DNA from: an uncultured Bacteroidaceae bacterium
GTDB lineage: Bacteria > Bacteroidota > Bacteroidia > Bacteroidales > Bacteroidaceae
Direction of reading: 5' to 3'
NCBI GenBank assembly: GCA_944320785.1
Contig: CALUIR010000030.1
Location: 1 to 32,377, forward strand
Length of the DNA stretch: 32,377 bases
Shown here piece by piece: positions 17,409-26,106 of the stretch (the first letter of the stretch is position 1; each line of letters opens with the position of its first letter). Under the pieces are notes generated by a model that was given only the letters and a program-made list of their open reading frames with translations, did not search any database and had not been told where the DNA came from. Position numbers and translations under genes: made by a program.

Positions 17409-17978
17409 ATGAAGAAACATTCCATTGTTATTGTTGCGTTGACAGCGTTGTTTGCACTCATGCCCTTTACTCATGGCCGGGCGCAGCATGTTGCCATAAA
17501 GACAAATGCGCTGATGTGGATGGCGGCAACGCCGAACTTCTCGTGCGAGTTCGTGACCGGCGAACATGCCAGTGTGGATGTTTCTTTATTAGGGCATTAC
17601 AAGCCCTATGGGCTGGATTCCAAGCTGGCAGGCCTGCAGCCGGAGTTCCGCTATTGGTTCAACGGGCGGCCGATGACCCGGGAGTTCATTGGCGTGGCGG
17701 CATTGTTGGCCACTTATGACATGACTTGGAACAAAAACGTGTTCGATGGCGATGCGGCCGGCATCGGCGTGACGTTCGGTTACAACTTTGCGTTGAAAAA
17801 ACGTTTCAACATCGAAGTGTTCGGAGGCTTTGGTGCGGTGTATTTCCAACAGAAACAGTATAACGTGAACGACAATTACGATGACTTCTTCCCCGATGGG
17901 AGCAAGCGCACCAATGCCAACGGCTATAAGCTGCTGCCGATAAAATTGGGCGTTTCCATCTCTTACGTCATTAAATAA
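17409..17978 (+). CDS. DUF3575 family outer-membrane protein
   Basis: A 189-residue protein with a clear signal peptide (cut near GRA-QH) and a full small-barrel pattern: AIKTNALMWMAATPNFSCEF, PEFRYWFNG, GVTFGYNFAL, FNIEVFGGFGAVYF and terminal LGVSISYVIK. This is the DUF3575 pattern of normal length, unlike the tailed relative at 9788. Members are often encoded next to fimbrillins and OmpA-like genes. It precedes the 765-residue OmpA-like protein by 12 bases, suggesting the two act as a pair at the outer membrane. Confidence 0.88.
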   Translation: MKKHSIVIVALTALFALMPFTHGRAQHVAIKTNALMWMAATPNFSCEFVTGEHASVDVSLLGHYKPYGLDSKLAGLQPEFRYWFNGRPMTREFIGVAALLATYDMTWNKNVFDGDAAGIGVTFGYNFALKKRFNIEVFGGFGAVYFQQKQYNVNDNYDDFFPDGSKRTNANGYKLLPIKLGVSISYVIK

Positions 17979-17990
17979 TACAGATAGATT

Positions 17991-20288
17991 ATGCGTGTTA
18001 CTACGTTCCATCATTATTTCCAATTTGTTTCCGTGCTTTTGTTGCTGTCCTTTTTCCCGTCCGCCCTTTCAGCGCAGCAAATCAAACTGGTGAGCGGGAA
18101 AGTGCTTGACAAGAATAATCGGACTCATGTCTTTTCGTATGCCGACGAGGTGTATGTGTTCGCTTTTAATACTATTGGCGCGGCAGAGGATGCTTATGCC
18201 ATTTTAGGTGCCAAAGACACTTCGGTGGACCAGTTGGTCGTGTCCGACGGGCAGGAACGCGTCCAAGATGGAGGTTATTACGAAATTCGCGTGGCCGACA
18301 ACGGCTACCTGATATTCAAGCAAGGCATGTCAAAGAGCAGTGAAATCATCCCGGTGGACGGGCGGCTGAACATCGACGTGGCCATTGACGGTGCCATTGC
18401 ATTGGCAGAAGTGAGCGTGGTGGGCATCAGTAAAGAAATTAACGTGCTGCCGCCCAATCCGGAAATCAACGGCGACATGATCAGCGCGGTGGTGGACATT
18501 CCCATCCCGCAACATCTTGGAAAATCCAACGGGCGGCTGATTATCCAGCCCTTCTTGGTGGACTGCGTGAAGAAAGACACGGTGAATTACCTTTCCCCTT
18601 ATGTGTATGACGGCGAGCAATACCACCTCACGCAGGAACGGAGGATGAATTACAATGAGAAGAACGACCCGCTGACGGCTTACCTTCAGCCTACTCCGTT
18701 GACAGAAGACCGGGCGAGGCTCAAGATACCCATCTCCGCCAAGTTCCCAGAACCGAAGCGGATGTATCATGTGGATGCCTTCATCCAGATGGAAGATTAT
18801 ATGGATGTATATTATTCGGTGGTGCAGATGCTCACCACCTGCCGCATCAAACGCCCTTTGCGGTTCTTGGAATATTCGTTCCCGCAATACCAGTTGGACC
18901 CGAATGAGTTCAGGGTGCGGGCAAAGCGGGAGCGGCGTGACACGGGCGGCAACATCTCGCTGACCTTTCTGATTGGGAAAGCGGAACTTGACCCGGATAA
19001 TCCCCAGAACGACATTGAAATCAACAAACTGAAGGCGGACCTGATGAACATCATCAACAGTGAGGGAACCACGCTGAAGGAGTTCCATATCACAGGCGTG
19101 GCATCGCCCGATGGGGGATACAATTCTAACTTGGCATTGGCCCGGCGGAGGGTGCAGTATGCCCAGCAAAGCATCACTTCGGTTCTTCCCAAATATGTGT
19201 TGGACCGTGTTTACCAGAATCCTCAGGCCGAAGTGGCATCATGGCTGGAAGTGGCCAAGCTGCTGGAGGCCGATTCCTTGTTCACCCAAGCGGCTGAGAT
19301 ACGGAATATCGTGGAGAAGAACGAGAACAGCCGCGACCGCCAGTCGTCCCTGATTGCGCGGTTGCCTTACTATTCCAGTCTGATAAAGGGATATCTGCCA
19401 AAGCTGCGCACGGTGCGTTATGAATACAAGTATGAGATATTCCGCGAACTGACCCCGGAAGAAATTTACCATCGCTATACGACCGACCCAGACTACAAGA
19501 GCGGCAAGAAGCGCTTCGCCCTGTATGAATACTGGCACCTGTTCAACATGGTGAAGGACTCCACGGAATTGGAGAAACTGTACCGCGATGCCTACGAGGA
19601 ATCGAAGAAGATGGGGACGAACATCCAGCCGTGGATTCTGGCAGCCAACAATCTGGCTGTATCCTATCTGAAACGCGATACGGCCGATTTAAGCATCTTG
19701 GCGCCTTTTGTGGACCTGAAGCAGAAAAGGGTGAACTACCGTGACCCTTTTACCAATTATATCATCAACAAGGAAGAGGTGGTGGCTAACCAGTTGGCGA
19801 TGTACCTGAAGTGTGACAAGTTTGATGAGGCGAGCATTTTGGCGCAGATTCTTCCCGACACGGAGAAGAACCGCATGGTGAAGGCATTTGCCCTGTGCCT
19901 GAAAGGGTATTACCGGGGAGGAAAAACGCCGGAGGAACAGCAGCGGAACCGGGAGGTTTTGAACCGCGTTCGGGAATCCACGCCCATCAACCGTGTGGTG
20001 ATGAACCTTGCGGTGGGCAACAATGCTTTGGCAGAGCAGGCGTTGAAGGACGTTCCTTCCGACAAGGCCATTTATTGGTATCTGAAAGCGATTATCAACA
20101 GCCGGATGCTGGGCGAGGATTTGGGAATGCTGGATATCACGCTGAACATGAAGGAGTGTTTCCGGCGGGATGAGGAGTACATCGACATTTTCATGAATGA
20201 CGGTGAGTTCAGTGAAGACATGGTGGAGTATGTGTTGGATGATTACCAATTGGAGAAAGAGTTGAACGCCGGAATGGCAAATTACTAA
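17991..20288 (+). CDS. Large OmpA-like protein with carboxypeptidase-regulatory-like N-domain and helical C-half
   Basis: A 765-residue exported protein (signal cut near LSA-QQ). Residues 34-133 (VSGKVLDKNN, GGYYEIRVADNG, VDGRLNIDVAI) resemble a carboxypeptidase-regulatory beta-sandwich; it is followed by ALAEVSVVG, which recalls the junction before the TonB box in SusC-type receptors. A beta-rich middle follows. Residues 325-400 are an OmpA-like peptidoglycan-binding domain (ASPDGGYNSNLALARRRVQ). The rest, 400-765, is helical and TPR-like. It likely links an outer-membrane assembly to the cell wall. It has no barrel of its own that I can see, but lies 12 bases after a DUF3575 barrel gene and 21 before a large barrel gene. 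Confidence 0.8.
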   Translation: MRVTTFHHYFQFVSVLLLLSFFPSALSAQQIKLVSGKVLDKNNRTHVFSYADEVYVFAFNTIGAAEDAYAILGAKDTSVDQLVVSDGQERVQDGGYYEIRVADNGYLIFKQGMSKSSEIIPVDGRLNIDVAIDGAIALAEVSVVGISKEINVLPPNPEINGDMISAVVDIPIPQHLGKSNGRLIIQPFLVDCVKKDTVNYLSPYVYDGEQYHLTQERRMNYNEKNDPLTAYLQPTPLTEDRARLKIPISAKFPEPKRMYHVDAFIQMEDYMDVYYSVVQMLTTCRIKRPLRFLEYSFPQYQLDPNEFRVRAKRERRDTGGNISLTFLIGKAELDPDNPQNDIEINKLKADLMNIINSEGTTLKEFHITGVASPDGGYNSNLALARRRVQYAQQSITSVLPKYVLDRVYQNPQAEVASWLEVAKLLEADSLFTQAAEIRNIVEKNENSRDRQSSLIARLPYYSSLIKGYLPKLRTVRYEYKYEIFRELTPEEIYHRYTTDPDYKSGKKRFALYEYWHLFNMVKDSTELEKLYRDAYEESKKMGTNIQPWILAANNLAVSYLKRDTADLSILAPFVDLKQKRVNYRDPFTNYIINKEEVVANQLAMYLKCDKFDEASILAQILPDTEKNRMVKAFALCLKGYYRGGKTPEEQQRNREVLNRVRESTPINRVVMNLAVGNNALAEQALKDVPSDKAIYWYLKAIINSRMLGEDLGMLDITLNMKECFRRDEEYIDIFMNDGEFSEDMVEYVLDDYQLEKELNAGMANY

Positions 20289-20309
20289 ACGAGGAAGAGA
20301 GATAGGACG

Positions 20310-22202
20310 ATGACAAGGAACCGTTTTTTTAGGGAAGGGATTTTATTTTCATTAGGTATTGGGATTGCTTGCCCGTTCATGGCAGCACAGGACGCGCTTC
20401 GGGTGGCGGCTGTTGATACGGTAGAAACGGCGGTGGCTGATTCCGCCACGGCCGATGCGGCGCGTCCGGGCAGGCGGGATTCCGTTTCCTTTTTCAATGC
20501 TATTGATTACACGCTTCAGAAGCGCAAGAGGCCAGCGGACCGTGTGGAGTTCAAGAATTCGCGTTTCATGGACAACACGTTCCTGATGTTGTCGGGAGGC
20601 ATCCAGCGGCTGGCTCCTTGGGGCATGCACCGTTTCGACGTGGGGCCGGACTTGTCTATTTCCATGGGAAAGGCATTGAATCCGTCCAATATGGTTCGGG
20701 CAGGTGTTTCAGCCGGTTATTGGAACCGGGACACGGACAAGTCAAAGCTGGTTCACGGAGGAATCCAAGTGGATCACCTGTTCAACATGACTTCGTTTGC
20801 ATTGGGCTACGATCCTGGCCGTGTCTTTGAAGTTTCCACAGTGGAGGGCATCGGCTACCACCTTTCTTCTTTTGGCAAAGAGGTGAAGCATGCTTTTGAA
20901 GCGCATTTGGGCTTGCAATTGAAGCTGCACCCTTTCAGTCGCATGGATTTCGTGCTGGAACCCCGCGTGACGTTTTATTCTGATGGCATTGACTATTCCG
21001 GCAGTTCCAATTGGCATAAGTATGATTTGGCATACGGGGCATTGGCAGGCATCAATTACCGTTTCACGACTTCTGAGGTCAACTTGGATTCTGATTCTTT
21101 CTTCCCGGAAAACGGTTGGCTGTCGAACACGTTCGTTAGTTTTTCGGGAGGTGTCCAGGCTCCTTTCTCGCCGGATGGTATTGGCTTTTCCAATGCTGCG
21201 GGGCCTTCGGCGAACCTTTCAGTGGGCAAATGGCTGATGCCTTTGTTTGGCGTGCAGTTGTCGGCCTACGCTGGTTTCAACCGTTGGGGGGCGAAGGAAC
21301 GTCCGGGCGAGTATTACCTTTCGGCTTATGCAGGAGGACGTGCCGAATTGTTGGTGGATTTGCTTTCTTTCTTCACATCATGGCAGGACAGCCGTTTCGG
21401 CATGGTGGCCATGGCGGGCGTGGACTTCGGCAAGATGAGCAAGCGCATCGAGTGGCCTTACCATAAGATAAAGGACAACTATGTGGGGGCGACGGCGGCC
21501 TTGCAGTTGAAGTATTATGTGAAGGACAACATCGGCATCTTCTTGGAGCCGAGGCTTCTCCACATCCCTTACCATTTGGACATGCGCCGGGAGAATTCCG
21601 TGGTGTCGGAGCGTTACGACTACAATGACAAGCTGTGGGCGGTGAATGTAGGCTTGGAACTGCGCCGGGCATCGAAGGAGCAGTTGGAGGAGAACAGCGC
21701 GGAGGGGTTGTTTTATCCCGGTTTCTTCGTGTCGGCAGGCGGCGGCACGAACGTTCCTTTGAAGATGGCCAACCGCTGGAATTGCTACGGCTATCAGGCA
21801 GGGGCGGCTTTCGGTTACCGCTTTGCCCCGCTTTCGGCGGTGCGGTTGAGCGCGGATTATGCTTACTTCAAGACGAAAATCAAGGGGGAGGACTGGCGTT
21901 GCACGACGGTCGGCATCGATTACATGGGCGGCTTGTTGGGCTTCTTCCAAGGCTATGACCCGCTGCGCCATTTTGATTTGGAGGTCGTGGCCGGCCCGGT
22001 GGCTACGTATGATTTCACCGGGAGGCAGTGGCGGTTTGGCGGCGAAGCCGGGCTCCACTTGAGTTATGAGGTGGCCGGCGGCTGCCGGGTTTATGCAGAA
22101 CCTTTGATGCGGCTTTACAAGAGGCCGTTTGCGCCGGTGGCTGAGATCAACGGTTGCACTATCCTGCCGCTTTTGTCGGCTGGGGTGTCTTATGCCTTTT
22201 GA
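20310..22202 (+). CDS. Outer-membrane barrel protein built of three internal repeats
   Basis: A 630-residue protein with an N-terminal signal region (cut near FMA-AQ) and a C-terminal aromatic residue (VSYAF), as in outer-membrane barrels. Three copies of one unit are visible at about 90-252, 273-452 and 470-630. Each opens with FLMLSGG, FVSFSGG or FVSAGGG. Each has a segment like SFALGYDPGRVFEV, SFFTSWQDSRFGMV or GFFQGYDPLRHFDL. Each then has GLQLKLHPF..DFVLEPR, ALQLKYYV..GIFLEPR or GLHLSYEV..RVYAEP. I do not recognise a named family. Last gene of the surface operon, convergent with the S41 gene 18 bases away. Likely an outer-membrane pore or assembly factor. Confidence 0.75.
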   Translation: MTRNRFFREGILFSLGIGIACPFMAAQDALRVAAVDTVETAVADSATADAARPGRRDSVSFFNAIDYTLQKRKRPADRVEFKNSRFMDNTFLMLSGGIQRLAPWGMHRFDVGPDLSISMGKALNPSNMVRAGVSAGYWNRDTDKSKLVHGGIQVDHLFNMTSFALGYDPGRVFEVSTVEGIGYHLSSFGKEVKHAFEAHLGLQLKLHPFSRMDFVLEPRVTFYSDGIDYSGSSNWHKYDLAYGALAGINYRFTTSEVNLDSDSFFPENGWLSNTFVSFSGGVQAPFSPDGIGFSNAAGPSANLSVGKWLMPLFGVQLSAYAGFNRWGAKERPGEYYLSAYAGGRAELLVDLLSFFTSWQDSRFGMVAMAGVDFGKMSKRIEWPYHKIKDNYVGATAALQLKYYVKDNIGIFLEPRLLHIPYHLDMRRENSVVSERYDYNDKLWAVNVGLELRRASKEQLEENSAEGLFYPGFFVSAGGGTNVPLKMANRWNCYGYQAGAAFGYRFAPLSAVRLSADYAYFKTKIKGEDWRCTTVGIDYMGGLLGFFQGYDPLRHFDLEVVAGPVATYDFTGRQWRFGGEAGLHLSYEVAGGCRVYAEPLMRLYKRPFAPVAEINGCTILPLLSAGVSYAF

Positions 22203-22219
22203 GGCATTTCCCTTTTTTG
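22192..22219 (+). terminator. Weak terminator at the end of the surface operon
   Basis: ATGCC (22192-22196) and GGCAT (22203-22207) flank the stop codon and are followed by ttcccttttttg. The 5-bp stem is short, but the place (over the stop, between convergent genes) fits termination. Confidence 0.45.
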
Positions 22220-22220
22220 T

Positions 22221-23624
22221 TCATCGGTGGTGGATGGCTTGCTGCCTGCGGCGGTCCATGGAGTTGGCTATTTGCTCCAAGGGGAGGCGGCGGCGCGGCG
22301 CGGCTTGGGGTTCGCCGGTGGCATCCGTGCCGGTGATGAGGTTTATTGCGTGGCGCAGCAGGCATTCCTGGGTGGAGCCGATGGGTTGCAGCGGGGTGGC
22401 GAAGGTGGCTTCTTCTGATTCATCGCATGCATGGTCGGGCAGGATGCCTTGGCTGTCTGACTCGCCGTTGGCGTTGGTGATGAGTGCCACGATGGGGTGG
22501 AGGATGATGCTGGGATATTCCGGGCTGCTGACAGGCATGGATGCCACGTTCTTTCCTTCCGTTTTCGTGCCGATGGTGATGACCTCCATGTAGGGCCGTA
22601 GCCCGTTGATGACGGCTTCGGAAGCAGATGCCGTTTGTTCGCTGGTGATGACGTAGAGGCGGCTGAGGCCAAGCCCGTTGCCTTCGGCCAGGTCTTCGCG
22701 CAGGGTGTAGGTGGTATCGCGTGACGTGTTCATGTCGTTGAACGACAGGTGGCAGTAGGGTTGTCCGAACGCTTCTGCGGGTGCGAGCAGGCTGGCCAAT
22801 ACTTGCGAGCAGGAGAGGTATCCGCCGGGATTGTAGCGGAGGTCAAGGATGAAGTCGGTGGCGCCGGCTGCCTTGAACCGGCCGAAGATGTCGCGCATCT
22901 GGTTGTTGTAGGCCGGGTCTGTGGCGGCATTGTCCGGGCCGGTGCTGAAGGCGTTGTACATGAGGTAGGCGATGCGGCGGCCGTTGATGTGGTACACGGT
23001 GTCTGCATAGAAAGGGTTGTTCTCCATCCGTTGCGAGGCTTCGATGCGGATGGCGGCCGTGTCGGTCCACAGCGCGATGCCTTGCGCAGTGTCGGCGCGG
23101 GCCAGCGTCACTTCCATGCCGCTGCCGTTGTACAGGTATTCTTCGTAATTGTCGCGGGTGAGGGCTTCTCCATCCACCTGTGAAATCCAGTTCCCGCGTT
23201 TCAGCCCGGCTTTTTCCGCCGGCGAGCCTTCCAGCACGAGCGTTACCCGCGCCACGGCTTGCCGGGGCGTTTGCGTGGGCTGGAACAGGAGGAAGTCGAA
23301 TCCGTAGGTGGATTCTTCGCTGATGGCGCGTGTGTCGTCAGACAGGTCTTCCAAGTAGGAGTAGGGGTCTCCTTTCCCGTCTTGGCAGGAACGGGAAAGG
23401 AGGTTTTGGAAGAAAGTGGCGGCGGGCTGGAAGAAGTCCAGGTCCTCGTCGGCGGGCATGTTGTCTTTCCACAGGTAAATATTGTCCATTTCCTCTTTTA
23501 TCCACAGGTCTTCCGCAATCAGTTCCTCGTACTGCCAAGTGCGGTCTTCCCCGCACGAGGCGAGGAACCCCGCCATGAGGGCGGCGCAGAGGAGCGGCAG
23601 GACGGCGTTTCTTCGTTTTTTCAT
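22221..23624 (-). CDS. S41-family (C-terminal processing) peptidase lipoprotein
   Basis: A 467-residue lipoprotein on the minus strand with signal LMAGFLASC (Cys24). A helical N-domain precedes a PDZ-like domain (GSPAEKAGLKRGNWISQVDGEAL, about 133-155). The protease core has DLRYNPGG (261-268), the nucleophile segment TASASE (331-336, Ser333 or Ser335) and GTKTEGKNV with Lys358, the usual Ser-Lys dyad of tail-specific proteases. The last 40 or so residues are polar, with an Arg-rich end. It probably trims or degrades envelope proteins. A TATCTTTG box lies about 26 bases upstream (23657-23650). It has its own promoter, so it is unlikely to be simply an AraC-gene passenger. Confidence 0.92.
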   Translation of the reverse strand: MKKRRNAVLPLLCAALMAGFLASCGEDRTWQYEELIAEDLWIKEEMDNIYLWKDNMPADEDLDFFQPAATFFQNLLSRSCQDGKGDPYSYLEDLSDDTRAISEESTYGFDFLLFQPTQTPRQAVARVTLVLEGSPAEKAGLKRGNWISQVDGEALTRDNYEEYLYNGSGMEVTLARADTAQGIALWTDTAAIRIEASQRMENNPFYADTVYHINGRRIAYLMYNAFSTGPDNAATDPAYNNQMRDIFGRFKAAGATDFILDLRYNPGGYLSCSQVLASLLAPAEAFGQPYCHLSFNDMNTSRDTTYTLREDLAEGNGLGLSRLYVITSEQTASASEAVINGLRPYMEVITIGTKTEGKNVASMPVSSPEYPSIILHPIVALITNANGESDSQGILPDHACDESEEATFATPLQPIGSTQECLLRHAINLITGTDATGEPQAAPRRRLPLEQIANSMDRRRQQAIHHR

Positions 23625-23649
23625 GTGCGTCTTGGCTATTGTTTGCGGG

Positions 23650-23657
23650 CAAAGATA
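23650..23657 (-). promoter_or_regulatory. -7 box of the S41 peptidase gene
   Basis: On the minus strand the bases read TATCTTTG, a full TAnnTTTG match, giving a leader of about 19 bases to the ATG at 23624. No TTTG is found at the -33 distance. The box is within TTGCGGGCAAAGATA, overlapping one of several TGCGGGC motifs in this gap. Confidence 0.6.
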
Positions 23658-23746
23658 AGCAGATTATCGGAAAAGCCTTGCGGGCAGCGGGGAGAAAACT
23701 TCTGTTTGCCCGCAAGGAAAGTCCCATTCATGCGGGCAACTTCTTT

Positions 23747-23826
23747 ATCTTTAGGTTAAAGATGCACATCCTTAGGCTAAAGATGCGTATCCTTAGGTTA
23801 AAGATGTACATCCTTAACTTAAGGAT
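23747..23826. repeat. Four 17-bp dyads at exact 21-bp period
   Basis: Dyads lie at 23747-23763, 23768-23784, 23789-23805 and 23810-23826. Each is of the form ATC(T/C)TTA-NNN-TAA(A/G)GAT and starts 21 bases after the last. The first and fourth are perfect 7-bp stems; the second and third have one mismatch. They sit between the AraC gene and the S41 gene (both minus strand). TGCGGGC or its complement also occurs several times around the array (for example 23644, 23730, 23855, 23881). Confidence 0.85.
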
Positions 23827-23921
23827 GAAGTTTCCAGCAGGGAAAATGGGAGTTTCTGCCCGCATGGGCGGAAGTTCCCGTGCGGGCGTGCTGAGGCTGG
23901 CGCCGGGGAGGGCAAGGCGTT

Positions 23922-24833
23922 TTATCCTAACATGTATTTCCGGGGCGAGCAGCCGGTGGCTGCCTTGAAGTATTTGCCGAAGAAAGAAGGGTTGGCGAAA
24001 TTCAGCAGGTCGCACACCTGCTGAACGGTGTATTCGCGGCTTTTCAGCAAGGCTTTCGCTTCGAGTATCACGAGGTCCTTGATCCATTCCCCGGCGTGGC
24101 GGCCGCTGGCTTTGCGGATGGCGATGGAAAGGTATTTGGGCGTGAGGCACATTTTGCCGGCGTAGAACGTGATGCTCCGTTCCTCCCGGTAGTGTTCCTG
24201 CGCCAGTTCCATGAACTTCATGAACAGCACCTCGTGCCGGCTTTCCGTTTCCTGGGCGGCGTGCTGCTCGATGCATTCCGACGCTTGCTGGTAGAAAAGG
24301 GATGCCAGCACCCGCATGTAGCCGGCTATGGCTTCGCTGGTGTATCGGAATCCTGTGTCCTGCATCCTCTTGCGTACCAGCCGGTAGATCTCCATCGCTT
24401 CTGCCGCCTTTTCCGGCTGCAGGTGCAGCAGAGGGTTCTTCGTGATGTAGTTCAGCACAGGGATGGAGTTGGCGGCGTTATTGTTCCAAAAGGGATTTTT
24501 CCCGGAATAGGCCAGCAAGGCAATCTGGCAATCCTCGCTGAAGGCCAGGCATTCGCCGATGTATCCGGGCAGCACGGCCAGCACGTCGTTGGCCTGCAAG
24601 AGGTATTCCTTCAGGTTCAGCCGGATGCGCATGCTCCCTTGGGTGCAATACATCCCCATGATGAAGCTGATTTTGAAAGGATGGCTGGCGTTGACGAAAC
24701 GGTCGAGGGTGTCCTTGTCGATTGGGCAGCCGAAGTTGTCGGCGGCAATGAATTCATCCTTATGCACCAAGCAGTTGGTGGCAAGGGGGAGCATCATGAG
24801 GTCGAAGTCCTTGAATGCTGGGTTGTCTTTCAT
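23922..24833 (-). CDS. AraC-family transcriptional regulator
   Basis: A 303-residue regulator on the minus strand. I start at MKDNPAFKDF (24833); upstream in-frame ATGs would extend across its own -7 box. Residues 1-200 form a sensory cupin-like domain of unknown ligand. Residues 205-303 form the double helix-turn-helix domain (LTPKYLSIAIRKASGRHAGEWI, then LLNFANPSFFGKYFKAATGCSPRKY). It is divergent from the RND efflux operon with a 208-base shared control region and so is the likely regulator of that operon; this is inference from position. Confidence 0.9.
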   Translation of the reverse strand: MKDNPAFKDFDLMMLPLATNCLVHKDEFIAADNFGCPIDKDTLDRFVNASHPFKISFIMGMYCTQGSMRIRLNLKEYLLQANDVLAVLPGYIGECLAFSEDCQIALLAYSGKNPFWNNNAANSIPVLNYITKNPLLHLQPEKAAEAMEIYRLVRKRMQDTGFRYTSEAIAGYMRVLASLFYQQASECIEQHAAQETESRHEVLFMKFMELAQEHYREERSITFYAGKMCLTPKYLSIAIRKASGRHAGEWIKDLVILEAKALLKSREYTVQQVCDLLNFANPSFFGKYFKAATGCSPRKYMLG

Positions 24834-24870
24834 CTTTTTCTTTCTCCTTATTATTGGTTGGAACGAGGCG

Positions 24871-24878
24871 CAAATGTA
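24871..24878 (-). promoter_or_regulatory. -7 box of the AraC gene
   Basis: The minus strand reads TACATTTG, a full TAnnTTTG match about 38 bases from the ATG at 24833. There is no clear TTTG at -33. Confidence 0.5.
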
Positions 24879-24938
24879 TCCTTTTGGAATGATATTTCCC
24901 TTTTTGGGTAACATGTTTTGCATGAAAACCATCCTTTA

Positions 24939-24954
24939 GGACATTTTATTGTCC
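24939..24954. promoter_or_regulatory. Candidate operator between AraC gene and efflux operon
   Basis: GGACA (24939-24943), six bases, TGTCC (24950-24954) form a perfect inverted repeat in the divergent region. A second imperfect one, CCAAT/ATTGG, overlaps it to the right. A near-match -7 box (GATATTTG, 24987-24994) for the efflux operon follows. Confidence 0.35.
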
Positions 24955-25041
24955 CAATAGGGGGGAGCCATTGGTGGGAAAACTATGATATTTGCAGGCA
25001 GAAACGAAGATTCATAAATTGGTAGCATAATAGCATAACAG

Positions 25042-26106
25042 ATGAAAAAAAACGTATTTATCCTTTCGGCCGTCCTTTGCCTTTTGGCGGGATGCGGCCA
25101 AAAGCAGCAGGAACCTTTCGTGCGCAGCGTCATGTTGTCGCAACCTGAACGGTTGGAAGCAACCCGTGTCAAAACCTTCTCCGGCGTGGTGCGCGAAGCT
25201 GGTGAAATCAGTTTGGGCTTCAAGACGGCGGGGCAGATAGCCTCGTTGGCCGTGAAAGAGGGCGACTATGTGCGAAAAGGCCAGTTGGTGGCCACACTGG
25301 ACGATGCCGACTACAAGTTGGGCGTGGAAGCGCTGCAAGTGCAGTACGACCAGTTGTCTGATGAAGTGGCCCGGTTGAAGAAGCTGTATGAGGCAAAAAA
25401 TGTCTCTGTCAACGATTATGAAAAAGCCGTGGCCGGGCTGAAGCAATTGGGCGTGCAGCTTCAGGTGAACCGCAACAAGCTGGACTACACCCGGCTGTAT
25501 GCCCCGGTGGGCGGTTACGTGCAGGGCGTGAACTTCGAGGAAGCCGAAATGGTGGATGCAGGGACACCCGTCATCACCTTGCTGGATACCCGCAGGATGG
25601 AAGTGGAGTTGGATCTCCCGGTCAGTGTTTACATGCAGCGCGAACGGTTGGAGAGCGTTTCGTGCCGCCCGTTTTTCGAGGAAGGAGGGACGCAACTGCC
25701 CATGCAGGTGCTGAGCATCGTCCCCAAGGCCGATGGCAACCAGTTGTACAAGATGCGTTTAGTGTTTGAAGGGGCAATGGACAAACGCCTGACGGCGGGC
25801 ATGAACATCGAGGTCAGCCTGAAGATTGTCGGCGGGGACGGAAGCGGGAAGTTCGTGCTGCCCTTGCATGCCGTGTTCCAAGACCAAGGGGAAGCTTGCG
25901 TATGGACGCTGGGAAAGGACTCTACGGTGCATAAGGCCCGTGTGGAAGTGGAAGGCATCGACCCGGTCGGCCGTGCCATTGTCACGTCCGGGCTGTCCGG
26001 CAGCGAGCAAGTGGTCAAGGCGGGCGTGCATCTCCTGCAAGAAGGCGAGAAGGTGAAAGTGATAGATGAAGCTGCTTCGGGAACTAACGTGGGAGGGCTG
26101 ATCTGA
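25042..26106 (+). CDS. RND efflux periplasmic adaptor (membrane fusion) lipoprotein
   Basis: A 354-residue AcrA/MexA-type adaptor with lipobox LLAGC (Cys18). It has the split lipoyl halves (AGQIASLAVKEGDYVRKGQLVATLDD and YTRLYAPVGGYVQGVNFEEAEMVDAGTPVITLLD) flanking a short coiled-coil hairpin (about 95-150), then a beta-barrel and membrane-proximal domain. It bridges the inner-membrane pump to the TolC-like channel. It overlaps the pump gene by one base (TGATG), so the two are translationally coupled. Confidence 0.93.
   Translation: MKKNVFILSAVLCLLAGCGQKQQEPFVRSVMLSQPERLEATRVKTFSGVVREAGEISLGFKTAGQIASLAVKEGDYVRKGQLVATLDDADYKLGVEALQVQYDQLSDEVARLKKLYEAKNVSVNDYEKAVAGLKQLGVQLQVNRNKLDYTRLYAPVGGYVQGVNFEEAEMVDAGTPVITLLDTRRMEVELDLPVSVYMQRERLESVSCRPFFEEGGTQLPMQVLSIVPKADGNQLYKMRLVFEGAMDKRLTAGMNIEVSLKIVGGDGSGKFVLPLHAVFQDQGEACVWTLGKDSTVHKARVEVEGIDPVGRAIVTSGLSGSEQVVKAGVHLLQEGEKVKVIDEAASGTNVGGLI

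Noticed and set aside
23728-24276. Minus-strand open frame ending in LRMYIFN/LRIRIFS-like seven-residue repeats
   Set aside because: The repeats are only the translation of the 21-bp dyad array and the rest is a shadow of the AraC gene in another frame.
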